Below, piece after piece: positions 1-5,973 of a DNA stretch of 13,606 bases; within the stretch, counting starts at the first letter, position 1; each line of letters starts with the position of its first letter. The position numbers were made by a program, and so were the translations under genes. The DNA is from JAHQVK01 sp039819565 (GTDB lineage Bacteria > Myxococcota > Kuafuiibacteriia > Kuafuiibacteriales > Kuafuiibacteriaceae). The stretch covers positions 1 through 13,606 of the forward strand of contig JBCBRU010000199.1 of NCBI GenBank assembly GCA_039819565.1, read 5' to 3'. Below the pieces are notes generated by a model. It was given only the letters and a program-made list of their open reading frames with translations. It had not been told where the DNA came from and made no database searches.

Positions 1-235
1 ATCGATCCCTACGTGGGAGAGGTCATGGCTCACGCTCCACCCGTAGCTCGCCCCCTTCTCGAAGATCTTGCGACGGAGGCTGTCCTCCGCGGTCGGGCTC
101 CTGGGCGAAGTCTACGAGCGGGATCGCTCAGGGAAACGCCTGCCCGCGGAGGACAGCCTCCGTCGCAAGATCTTCGAGAAGGGGGCGAGCTACGGGTGGA
201 GCGTGAGCCATGACCTCTCCCACGTAGGGATCGAT
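1..235. repeat. Terminal foldback: perfect 92-bp inverted repeat at the left edge
   Basis: Bases 1-92 are the exact reverse complement of 144-235, with a 51-base non-palindromic spacer (93-143). Position i pairs with position 236-i, and the match stops at 93/143. The right arm reads on into the M16 peptidase in frame, so it is the genuine copy; the left arm runs exactly to the window edge. The most likely origin is a foldback made during amplification, library preparation or assembly. The unequal spacer and the interruption of a coding gene argue against a natural hairpin telomere. Confidence 0.97.
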
Positions 236-1243
236 GGGTATGTGGAGGACCTGTCCGACTACCTGGAACAGCTCGCGCGGGCGGTTCGACTCCCGCGACG
301 GAGCGAGCAAATGTTCGCGGCTTACCGCTCCTCCTACATTCATGAGCTCGAGGAGCTCGAGCCAAAGGACGGGCCTACCTGGTCCGCTCTCGTCGAGCGG
401 GCCGCCTTCGGAACCCGTCACCCCTACGCGCGCGCGCCGCTCGGGCGGATCTCGGACCTCCGCGAGCTGAGTCTAGAGGCCGTCATCGATCGGCAGGATA
501 GCTTGCTGACGCCGCGAGAGGCGACCCTACTGGTGGTCGGCGCCGTAGATGTGGCGAAGACCCACCGCGCCGCTCAGCGTTGGTTCGGTGCGTGGCGGGC
601 CGGCGCACCTCCTCGGCGACGTCGGGCCCCGACCCCAGCCCGTCCTCCGCGTCAGCCCGAGGCCCTCTTCGTTTCCGTACCCCACGCCAAGCTCGCCAAG
701 ATCTGCGCCGCGCGGCGTCTCGGTGACCTCCGCCGCCTCGAGGATGGCCAGGTGGAGCTCTTGGCCGAGGTCCTCGCCGGGGGCTTCGGAAGTCGGCTCT
801 TCGCCCGACTGCGGGACACTCACGGCGTGTCCTACGCCCCGACCGGTCGACTCCTCCGTCGCCGTTACGCGAGGGCGATGCTGATCTGCACCCAGGTCCC
901 CGCGGACCGAGCCACGGAGGGGCTGAGATACATGCGAGAGACTCTCGTGGACCTCCGCGAGCGTCCTCCTGAGCCGCTCGAGCTCGAGCGGGCTCGAGCC
1001 CAACTCTCCGCCCGCGCGGCTGGACGAGCCGCCAGCATACCCGCTCTGGTCGGCCACGCTCTGGAGGAGATCGCCCTCGGGCGTCCTCCGCGTTTACCCT
1101 CCGGGGAGCTGGTCCCGATCGCCCTCCAGGCCCAGCTCCTCGAAGCCCGTCGCTGGCGTTTCGTCCTCGCCGGCCCCATCGCTCCGCTGAAGCGGGCCGC
1201 TCGCGCCAACGGTCTCAAGCCTCGCCGTTTCGCCCTCCGCTGA
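68..1243 (+). CDS. M16 family metallopeptidase, 5' end missing
   Basis: This is the C-terminal part of a pitrilysin/processing-peptidase-like M16 protein. The diagnostic motif is in the second domain near residues 236-258: a Gly-Gly-Phe-Gly-Ser-Arg-Leu-Phe run, then an RLRDTHGVSYAP segment, which corresponds to the family's usual GG-SSRL...LRE..GLAY signature. Upstream, HPYARAPLGR (about residue 118) and the beta strand LLVVGAVD are typical of the end of the first M16 domain. The zinc-binding HXXEH motif is absent because it would lie before the window start. The TTG at 68 is only the first in-frame start codon and lies inside the foldback arm; only sequence from about base 93 is trustworthy. 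In this family, partners without the zinc site exist beside active ones, so activity cannot be judged. The DUF2161 gene follows 52 bases downstream on the same strand. Confidence 0.86.
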   Translation: MRRRLSSAVGLLGEVYERDRSGKRLPAEDSLRRKIFEKGASYGWSVSHDLSHVGIDGYVEDLSDYLEQLARAVRLPRRSEQMFAAYRSSYIHELEELEPKDGPTWSALVERAAFGTRHPYARAPLGRISDLRELSLEAVIDRQDSLLTPREATLLVVGAVDVAKTHRAAQRWFGAWRAGAPPRRRRAPTPARPPRQPEALFVSVPHAKLAKICAARRLGDLRRLEDGQVELLAEVLAGGFGSRLFARLRDTHGVSYAPTGRLLRRRYARAMLICTQVPADRATEGLRYMRETLVDLRERPPEPLELERARAQLSARAAGRAASIPALVGHALEEIALGRPPRLPSGELVPIALQAQLLEARRWRFVLAGPIAPLKRAARANGLKPRRFALR

Positions 1244-1295
1244 AAGCTCTCTTTCGGGCTGACCGCTTTCTGTCGGATCCGGCACACTAGGGCCG

Positions 1296-1952
1296 ATGGC
1301 GAAGATCCGCGAGACGGAACTCTACGCTCCGATCAAGCGTCGACTGGAGCGTCTCGGCTTCGAGGTCAAGGCCGAGGTGGGGGCCGCGGACGTGGTGGCT
1401 CTGCGAGGGGAGGAGCTCGTCATCGTTGAGCTCAAGACCGCCTTTAACCTGACGCTGTTGCGGCAGGCGGTGTCGCGGCAGACACTCACCGAGTCGGTCT
1501 ATGTCGCGGTCCCCAAAGGCAAGGGGGCGGCGGCCCGAAAGGCGTTTCGCGGCAACGTGAGCCTTTGCCGACGCCTCGGGCTAGGGGTGATGACCGTCCG
1601 CCTCAGCGATGGCCGCGTCGAGATCCATGCCGATCCCGGGCCCTACCGACCACGACCCGCCAAGGCGAAGCGGGTGCAGCTCCTGCGGGAGTTTGCGCGT
1701 CGAAAGGGGGATCCGAATCAAGGGGGCAGTCGAGGCAAGATCATGACGGCCTATCGTCAGGACGCCTTGCGGTGCCTGGAGTACCTCCGGACCGCGGGGG
1801 CATCCCGGGGAGCGGATGTGAAGAAGGCCACGGGGGTCGAGCACGCCACCCGTATCATGCGCGACAACCACTATGGATGGTTTGATCGGATCTCGACCGG
1901 CACCTACGGGGTCTCATCGGAGGCCCCACCGTCCAACCGTCCTGAAGACTGA
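1296..1952 (+). CDS. DUF2161 protein: PD-(D/E)XK nuclease-like domain plus C-terminal winged-helix-like region
   Basis: The 218-residue protein matches what I recall of the DUF2161 family (COG5482). The first half carries a PD-(D/E)XK pattern: Asp32 in GAADVVAL, then Glu45-Leu-Lys47 in VIVELKTAF, preceded by a helix (ELYAPIKRRLERLGFEV) of the kind that precedes the core in these nucleases, and followed by LLRQAVSRQ. The last 60 residues (about 152-210: QDALRCLEYL ... GVEHATRIMRDNHYGWF) look like a small winged-helix fold. Two segments joined by a basic linker (RPRPAKAKR, RRKGDPNQGGSRGK) suggest a DNA- or RNA-binding enzyme in the cytoplasm. The substrate is unknown for the family. The ATG at 1296 has no clear Shine-Dalgarno site (only AGGG at 1289-1292), but it begins exactly at the conserved N-terminus. 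Confidence 0.88.
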   Translation: MAKIRETELYAPIKRRLERLGFEVKAEVGAADVVALRGEELVIVELKTAFNLTLLRQAVSRQTLTESVYVAVPKGKGAAARKAFRGNVSLCRRLGLGVMTVRLSDGRVEIHADPGPYRPRPAKAKRVQLLREFARRKGDPNQGGSRGKIMTAYRQDALRCLEYLRTAGASRGADVKKATGVEHATRIMRDNHYGWFDRISTGTYGVSSEAPPSNRPED

Positions 1953-2227
1953 CTCGACTCGAACATCTCCGGAGGAGCCGGCGGTCCCAAGCATGCTCCT
2001 TTGATCGAGCCAGCGCTCACCTGTGTCGACCAGCCCCGGATGAACTCCGCTTCGGGTCGTCCGGGACTCGACCTCGCTCCGCTCCCTCTCGGCCTCGGGC
2101 CGTCGCTCCGTGCGACCCTGCTCTGGAGCTGCTTGGTCTCAACGCCGGACGCTCGGAGGGCAACGCCTTTGGGTGGAGCGACGCGGCCAGGAGGGCGCCG
2201 AGCCATGTTCGAGCCACGGCGTCGCCG
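1953..2227. other. Convergent intergenic stretch with no recognisable gene
   Basis: These 275 bases separate the ends of the plus-strand DUF2161 gene and the minus-strand VOC gene. The open frames here show no family motifs. One weak inverted repeat (AGGAGC 1973-1978 with GCTCCT 1995-2000, followed by only TTTG) could be a poor terminator. I see no RNA gene or mobile-element end. Confidence 0.5.
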
Positions 2228-3025
2228 TCAGCCGGTCCCCAGGGCCAAGTAGGAGCCGACCGGGTCCCGAATGACCGCGAAGGTATACGCCGCACTCGGG
2301 CCCCCCACCTCTTTGACGACCTGACCACCTCCCTCGCGAACGCGACGGAGACTCTCGTCGAGCTCCCCGACCGGGAGATAGATCAGCCAGACCGGAGGGA
2401 GCCCGAGGTTGGCTCCCCGAGCATGGCAGATCCCCGCCGCAGGACGACCGTCCTTGGCGAGCATGGTGTAGTCGCTGTAGCGCTCGTCCGCCTCCTTCAT
2501 CTCGACCTCCTCGACCGACCAGCCCACCACCTGGCGATAGAAGTCACAGATCTCCGAGGCGTTGGGGACGGTGAGATCGAGCCAAGAGATACAACCCACC
2601 CGCGCCGAGCCCTCACCCGAAGGAACGTCGCCGGGCTGAGGAAGCGCCTCGGGAGGGACGACGGGGATGAGCCCGAACGCGGCCCCATTCGGGTCGCGCA
2701 GCACCGCCCACTGGCTCTGGCCGGCCTCGTTTCGGCCATGCATGAGCTCGGACCCGCTCAGCGCCATCGCTCGCTCCACGCTGGCGGCAATATCCGCCAC
2801 CTGGATGTGAGGCATCCACTGAAGGGGAAGGTCAGCATGCTCCGCGGTTCGCGCGCCCAAGCCGATGACAGGGATGCCCCGGTTGTTCATCAGATCCTCC
2901 CGCCAGAGCGGGCTCTCCCCGGTGCTGAGAATCTGGGAGTAGAAACGGATCTGTCGCTCGTGCTCCGGGACGGCGATGTCGGCGCTCAGGACCCCGCCCA
3001 CGCGTGAAACGAAGGGATCGTGCAT
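2228..3025 (-). CDS. VOC family protein with two glyoxalase/bleomycin-resistance-like domains
   Basis: The 265-residue protein has two similar halves, each with the VOC (glyoxalase fold) pattern. In the first half (about 1-125), IAVPEHERQIRFYSQIL near residue 18 is the first strand-helix unit and RDPNGAAFGL closes the domain. In the second half (about 140-265), WLDLTVPNASEICDFYRQVV opens and RDPVGSYLAL closes, just before the C-terminus. One chain with two VOC modules is a common arrangement in extradiol-dioxygenase-like, glyoxalase-like and antibiotic-resistance-like proteins. It is probably cytoplasmic and metal-dependent or ligand-binding; the substrate cannot be read from sequence. The ATG at 3025 starts directly before the first domain. 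The gene is 75 bases downstream of the GNAT gene on the same strand. A motif found again at 5916 lies 10 bases before its start codon. Confidence 0.92.
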   Translation of the reverse strand: MHDPFVSRVGGVLSADIAVPEHERQIRFYSQILSTGESPLWREDLMNNRGIPVIGLGARTAEHADLPLQWMPHIQVADIAASVERAMALSGSELMHGRNEAGQSQWAVLRDPNGAAFGLIPVVPPEALPQPGDVPSGEGSARVGCISWLDLTVPNASEICDFYRQVVGWSVEEVEMKEADERYSDYTMLAKDGRPAAGICHARGANLGLPPVWLIYLPVGELDESLRRVREGGGQVVKEVGGPSAAYTFAVIRDPVGSYLALGTG

Positions 3026-3034
3026 GACCGAAGC

Positions 3035-3049
3035 CTAACAGTCCGTTGA
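3035..3049 (+). repeat. Copy of a 15-bp motif (CTAACAGTCCGTTGA) shared with 5916-5930
   Basis: The motif lies in the gap just upstream of the VOC gene and matches 13 of 15 bases of the arm at 5916-5930. No inverted partner is visible nearby. Similar CTAR-CAG-YCC-GTTGA strings occur at transposon ends and in repeat families of other bacteria; that is recollection, not a search result. Confidence 0.45.
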
Positions 3050-3099
3050 ATTGGATGTACCTACCAAAAGGACACCGCGTACGCTGCACTCTCCTTCCA

Positions 3100-3585
3100 T
3101 CAGAAAGCATAGACCATGGCAATTCTTCCTGTCATCCCCGCGTCCGCTTCGCTCTCGAGCTTCCGCTTCAGGAATGATGGAGCCGAAGAAGTGCCGCTCG
3201 CGAATCCACGTCGCCTATAGAAGGGCTGATTCCATGGGATGTCGACGAAAGTGGTCAGGGTGACTCCGACCGCCCCGTCCGAACGGGCTTCCTCGATGAC
3301 CCGAGCGAGGAGCAGGCTCCCGATGCCTCTCTGCCCAAACTCTGGGTGAACCGACATCTCGTGGAGATGGACGAAGCGCTCCTCACGAGTTGCGCAGGCG
3401 AAGCCCACGACGCGACCTTGCTCCTCGTGAGCGAAGAGGAGGTCCGATTCGAGGCTGGCCTCCAGAACGTCCGAGCTCAGCGTAGCCTCGGGATCATGCA
3501 GCCGCCCGGCGGGAAATCGCCTCGCCGCCGCCCGTTCGATCGCGGCCAGCGCCTCAAGGTCCTTTTTTTCCGCATTCCGTACCAT
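3100..3585 (-). CDS. GNAT family N-acetyltransferase
   Basis: This is a 161-residue, single-domain GCN5-related acetyltransferase, close to the usual 140-180 residues of the family. The acetyl-CoA-binding motif A is clear: EMSVHPEFGQRGIGSLLL at about residues 76-93, with the pyrophosphate loop Q-R-G-I-G-S at 85-90. NQPFYRRRGF further on is the conserved C-terminal motif B region. It would transfer an acetyl group from acetyl-CoA to an amine; the substrate is unknown. I chose the ATG at 3585 because homologous sequence starts at the following VRNAEKKDLEAL. An in-frame GTG at 3615 would add 10 residues and overlap the small ORF upstream. Neither start has a good Shine-Dalgarno site. A run of seven A residues on the coding strand near the start (3563-3569) is prone to slippage. 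Confidence 0.9.
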   Translation of the reverse strand: MVRNAEKKDLEALAAIERAAARRFPAGRLHDPEATLSSDVLEASLESDLLFAHEEQGRVVGFACATREERFVHLHEMSVHPEFGQRGIGSLLLARVIEEARSDGAVGVTLTTFVDIPWNQPFYRRRGFASGTSSAPSFLKRKLESEADAGMTGRIAMVYAF

Positions 3586-3598
3586 CCGCCGGAGCACC

Positions 3599-3820
3599 CT
3601 AAAACCAGCGTTCACGTGTTGACCACGCGATATTCAGCCAGATGGGGGAGCCCGAAACGACGTTGCGAAGCACGGCCTCTGCACTCGCTCGCCAGAAGGC
3701 TCGAGTGACCCTGACCGGAGCATCCCGGAGGACGTTCGTGAGATAGACGAAACCCATCGTCCCATTTCTCGCCGCCGGGACTACGCGAAGGGCATCGCTC
3801 CGTAAGTTGGGAAAGGTCAC
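3599..3820 (-). CDS. Possible 73-residue protein of unknown function
   Basis: I do not recognise this product. In its favour: a GTG start at 3820 has a GGAGGA ribosome binding site four bases upstream, the best-looking Shine-Dalgarno site in this gene cluster; the frame starts 20 bases after the hydrolase stop codon; and it ends where the next gene (GNAT) could begin. The protein is mildly basic and its C-terminal half is rich in Trp and Arg (AFWRASAEAVLR, IWLNIAWSTRERWF), which looks like one amphipathic helix. There is no signal peptide, membrane segment or Cys motif. It could be a small co-translated partner of the hydrolase, the remnant of a broken gene, or chance. Confidence 0.35.
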   Translation of the reverse strand: MTFPNLRSDALRVVPAARNGTMGFVYLTNVLRDAPVRVTRAFWRASAEAVLRNVVSGSPIWLNIAWSTRERWF

Positions 3821-3824
3821 GACG

Positions 3825-3830
3825 TCCTCC
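3825..3830 (-). promoter_or_regulatory. Shine-Dalgarno GGAGGA before the GTG at 3820
   Basis: The coding strand reads GGAGGA, four bases, then GTG. The spacing is short but usable. It is the main support for the 73-residue ORF. Confidence 0.4.
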
Positions 3831-3833
3831 GCT

Positions 3834-3849
3834 GCCCCCTTCAGGGGGC
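3834..3849 (-). other. GC-only hairpin with the hydrolase stop codon in its loop
   Basis: On the coding strand, GCCCCC, loop TGAA and GGGGGC form a perfect six-pair GC stem. The TGA stop of the hydrolase sits in the loop. No T-run follows, so it is not a classical terminator. A GGAGGA ribosome binding site begins three bases beyond the stem, so ribosome arrival could influence downstream translation (inference). Confidence 0.4.
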
Positions 3850-4779
3850 GTCTTTAGTTCCTCCCCCCGCTGGCCGGTCTTCCTCCCGGCGCTCCGAGGA
3901 GAGAGCCTCCATCCACTCGATGGCTTCGGACCACAGCGCTCGCGACGAGGGTCGGAAATAGCCGAAGTGACCCAGGCCACGAAGACCATGAGCCTTGGGG
4001 TGGATGTGACGTCGCTCGAGGTTTGGGTAGGCGCTCATCATCGCGTCCACGGACGCCGCGGTGCCCCACTTGTCGTCGTCGATGCTGTAGGCGAGGACGG
4101 GAGCCTCGAAGTCTTGGAAGCGCTCGAGGGGAAGCGTGGAGTCTCCTCGGAGGTAGTCTGGGTTGCGGCACCATCGCGCCCACTCGAGGGCCGCCCCCTT
4201 GGGGAGATCCTCGCCTTGGGCGAGACGACTGAACGGAAAGTATCCGAACAGGTGCGAGGTGGCCGGAACCGTCAGATGCACGTGGACGGCGACGGCGAGC
4301 TTCTGCTCTCCGCCCTGAAGGCCCCAGTAGCCGCTTTGAGACGACAAGGTCACCATCCCGTCAATGCCGTCCTTGACCTCGAGGAGGCCCGCGAGCTGGC
4401 CCCCGACGCTGTGACCAACGAGGAATATGCGAGAGGGCACCAGCTCGTGCCGAGCCCAGGCGAGAACGCCTTCCATGTCCAAGAGGCCCCAGTCCCGGGT
4501 GCGGGCTTGAAAGCCCCGCAGGGACGAAGGACGAGAGTCGCCCACCCCGCGGTAGTCATAGGTCAGGACCCGAAACCCGGCCTTCGTCAGCGCGGAGGCA
4601 AAAGAGCGATAGAAGCCGCGCGCCACGGAGGTGGCGCTGTTGAGGACCACCAGGCGCTGTGAAGGCTCTCCGTAGAGGGTCGCGGAGAGCGGAAAACCGT
4701 CCTTGGCCGGGATCTGAACCTCCCGGGAGGGCGGAGGGGCGGAAGAGATGGGCGCCGGAGCGGCGGTTTCGACGTTCAT
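3841..4779 (-). CDS. Alpha/beta-fold hydrolase
   Basis: This is a 312-residue serine hydrolase of the alpha/beta fold, in the style of the predicted hydrolases of COG4757. Visible elements: strand and oxyanion region near LTYDYRGVGDS (73-82); nucleophile elbow G-H-S-V-G-G at 122-127 with Ser124; a likely acid in the DDD run at 234-236; and His271 in GLGHFGYF. A cap-like insert (about 150-215) includes hydrophobic and Trp-rich segments. There is no signal peptide; the first 20 residues are Pro/Ala-rich and look disordered, so it probably acts in the cytoplasm. It would cleave an ester, amide or related bond; the substrate is unknown. Its ATG overlaps the last four bases of the TetR gene, so the two are almost surely translated together and the hydrolase is a likely target of that regulator. 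Confidence 0.93.
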   Translation of the reverse strand: MNVETAAPAPISSAPPPSREVQIPAKDGFPLSATLYGEPSQRLVVLNSATSVARGFYRSFASALTKAGFRVLTYDYRGVGDSRPSSLRGFQARTRDWGLLDMEGVLAWARHELVPSRIFLVGHSVGGQLAGLLEVKDGIDGMVTLSSQSGYWGLQGGEQKLAVAVHVHLTVPATSHLFGYFPFSRLAQGEDLPKGAALEWARWCRNPDYLRGDSTLPLERFQDFEAPVLAYSIDDDKWGTAASVDAMMSAYPNLERRHIHPKAHGLRGLGHFGYFRPSSRALWSEAIEWMEALSSERREEDRPAGGGTKDAP

Positions 4780-5396
4780 TTGGAGTTCCTTTCGTGGGCC
4801 TCGGAGGCGCGCGCGATGTCATCGGTGAGCTGCTGGGTGACCTGATCACGGACGGCCAGGAGGGCCTCGGTGGAGCGGGCGGTCTTGGCGAGGAGAAGGG
4901 CGCCCTCGATGGAAGCGAGGACGAGGTGCGCACGCCCCTGGGCTTCGTCCCGAGCGAGACCGGCGTCCTCGAGCTGGAGGGCGACGAGCTTGGCGATGTT
5001 GGCGAAGGCCCGCGCGCAGGCCTCCTGGACGGCGTCGACCTCGGTGGCGGTCTCCAGGGCCACGGTCGCGATGGGGCAGCCGCGTCGGAAGTCGCTCGAT
5101 TCGAGCTGCTCCACGTAGAAGTCGCAGAAGCTTCGAATGGCCTCGACCGGGTCTTGGCTGACCCGCTCGAGGAGGCCTTGCAGACGGACCAGAATACCGG
5201 CGCCCGCGTGGTCCATGCTGGCCGCGGCCAGGGCCTCCTTGCCGCCAGGGAAGTGGTGGTAGAGCGATCCTTTCGGGACCCCGCTCTCGGCCGTGATTTC
5301 GCTGAGCCCGGTGGCCCCGTAGCCCTGAGTACGAAGGAGGCGAGCGGTGCTCCGAATCAGCTTCTCGCGGGTCGCTTCTGATTTCGCTGAGCTCAT
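4776..5396 (-). CDS. TetR/AcrR family transcriptional regulator (LmrA/YxaF- or NemR-like)
   Basis: The 206-residue protein has an N-terminal TetR helix-turn-helix (about 10-57). The recognition helix reads SGVPKGSLYHHFPGGKEAL, typical of the VPKGS(L/F)YHHF subgroup that includes LmrA, YxaF, AcuR and NemR. The all-alpha C-terminal part (about 70-200) would bind the ligand and dimerise; it has one Cys (GCPIATVALE) just after an FRRG turn, similar to the LmrA-type C-terminal domain. Its ATG at 5396 lies next to a double palindrome at 5397-5434, so autoregulation is expected. It is followed by the hydrolase with a 4-base overlap. It is probably a repressor released by a small molecule or an electrophile. 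No Shine-Dalgarno site is visible before the ATG. Confidence 0.95.
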   Translation of the reverse strand: MSSAKSEATREKLIRSTARLLRTQGYGATGLSEITAESGVPKGSLYHHFPGGKEALAAASMDHAGAGILVRLQGLLERVSQDPVEAIRSFCDFYVEQLESSDFRRGCPIATVALETATEVDAVQEACARAFANIAKLVALQLEDAGLARDEAQGRAHLVLASIEGALLLAKTARSTEALLAVRDQVTQQLTDDIARASEAHERNSK

Positions 5397-5434
5397 AATA
5401 GACCGTTCGGTTTATTTGGACCGAGCGGTCTATT
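5397..5434. promoter_or_regulatory. Double TetR-family operator resembling NemR boxes
   Basis: Two 16-bp imperfect palindromes lie in tandem: TAGACCGTTCGGTTTA at 5399-5414 and TGGACCGAGCGGTCTA at 5417-5432, each with one mismatch between its half-sites. Centre-to-centre distance is 18 bp. They also nest in a larger palindrome with perfect 9-bp outer arms (5397-5405 and 5426-5434) and 5-bp inner arms. The half-site TAGACC matches the published NemR box TAGACC-N4-GGTCTA (established knowledge). The site begins at the base adjoining the TetR start codon. Confidence 0.82.
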
Positions 5435-5441
5435 CTGTCAA
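5408..5441 (-). promoter_or_regulatory. Probable promoter of the TetR-hydrolase unit
   Basis: On the minus strand a perfect -35 hexamer TTGACA occupies 5441-5436. A -10 element would fall in the AT-rich CCAAATAAACC stretch between the two operator halves (about 5421-5411), although no good TATAAT match is present. The operator covers the spacer and -10 region, so a bound repressor would block RNA polymerase. The transcript would begin within a few bases of the ATG, consistent with the missing Shine-Dalgarno site. Confidence 0.5.
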
Positions 5442-5473
5442 GGATGACTCAGATCCGGCGAACTTTCGGGGCT

Positions 5474-5962
5474 CTACTCCGGGGGCGGGGCCCCGTCCTC
5501 GATCCACTCACGGAGGGCAGCGAGCTCGCAGTCGCGGATCTGGCCCCCGGGGGGCATGCGGCCGAGGCGGCTCCCGAGGGGCGCGGGCGCCTCGAGCATG
5601 TGAAAGAGGTAGGAGGTCGTGGACGAAGAGGCTTCCACTCGAAGCGGAAAGCTCGCCGCCCCCTCCGGATCCTGAGTCGCGACCCCGACGAGCTGCGCGT
5701 AGACGGCGACCGGGTCGCCCGCGAGGTCGAGCCGTCCGGAGCTGGCCACGCCGGCCCCGCCGTGGCAGGCCCCGTTGGCGCAGCGCGGCTGGTTGAACAT
5801 GGCGTGGATGTCCTCGAAGGTGGCCAACGGGCACGACTCGGGGAGAGGGCCGCCGTTGTCGTTGCCGCATCCGGCGAGGACGAGGCCCAGCAATGACGCC
5901 CGGAGGCGCCCGCGGCTAGCAGCCCGTTGATCTGGAGCTGCACGGCGCTGTCGGCCGGTCAA
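5474..5962 (-). CDS. Lipoprotein with a c-type-cytochrome-like CX4CH domain
   Basis: The protein has a lipoprotein signal (basic RGRLR, then SLLGLVLAGC) and a mature part starting CGNDNGG. The domain then reads FEDIHAMFNQPRCANGACHGG, where C-ANGA-C-H is the expanded heme-binding motif (four rather than two residues between the cysteines) common in myxobacterial and planctomycete-type secreted cytochromes. Near the C-terminus comes GRMPPGG, whose Met is the usual distal heme ligand, and LREWIEDGAP, the typical closing helix. It would be anchored in a membrane facing the periplasm or surface and may carry electrons; it could also be a heme-free relative. I chose the TTG at 5962, which gives a normal signal peptide just past the VWA stop; the frame stays open to 6070, so the start is uncertain. 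No Shine-Dalgarno site is obvious. Confidence 0.82.
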   Translation of the reverse strand: MTGRQRRAAPDQRAASRGRLRASLLGLVLAGCGNDNGGPLPESCPLATFEDIHAMFNQPRCANGACHGGAGVASSGRLDLAGDPVAVYAQLVGVATQDPEGAASFPLRVEASSSTTSYLFHMLEAPAPLGSRLGRMPPGGQIRDCELAALREWIEDGAPPPE

Positions 5963-5973
5963 CGGGCCGCTAG
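5916..5973. repeat. Imperfect 15-bp inverted repeat at the VWA/cytochrome gene junction
   Basis: CTAGCAGCCCGTTGA (5916-5930) faces TCAACGGGCCGCTAG (5959-5973): 14 of 15 positions pair, across a 28-base spacer. The VWA stop codon (5970-5972) lies in one arm and the presumed TTG start of the next gene overlaps the same arm. It could be a hairpin in the transcript, a protein site or a repeat-element relic. Confidence 0.6.

Noticed and set aside
1..235. Natural hairpin telomere or linear plasmid end
   Set aside because: The arms are separated by a non-palindromic spacer, run exactly to the edge and interrupt a protein-coding domain; no telomere-resolving gene is present.
1242..1255. Hairpin GAAAG-CTCT-CTTTC at the M16 stop codon
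   Set aside because: It is a weak five-pair stem with no T-run and could easily occur by chance.
1973..2003. Rho-independent terminator between the DUF2161 and VOC genes
   Set aside because: The stem has only six pairs, the loop is 16 bases and just three T residues follow.
5449..5943. Alternative 164-codon minus-strand frame starting with GTG before the cytochrome gene
   Set aside because: It is in a different frame from the CX4CH, RMPPG and lipobox motifs, which all fall in one other frame.
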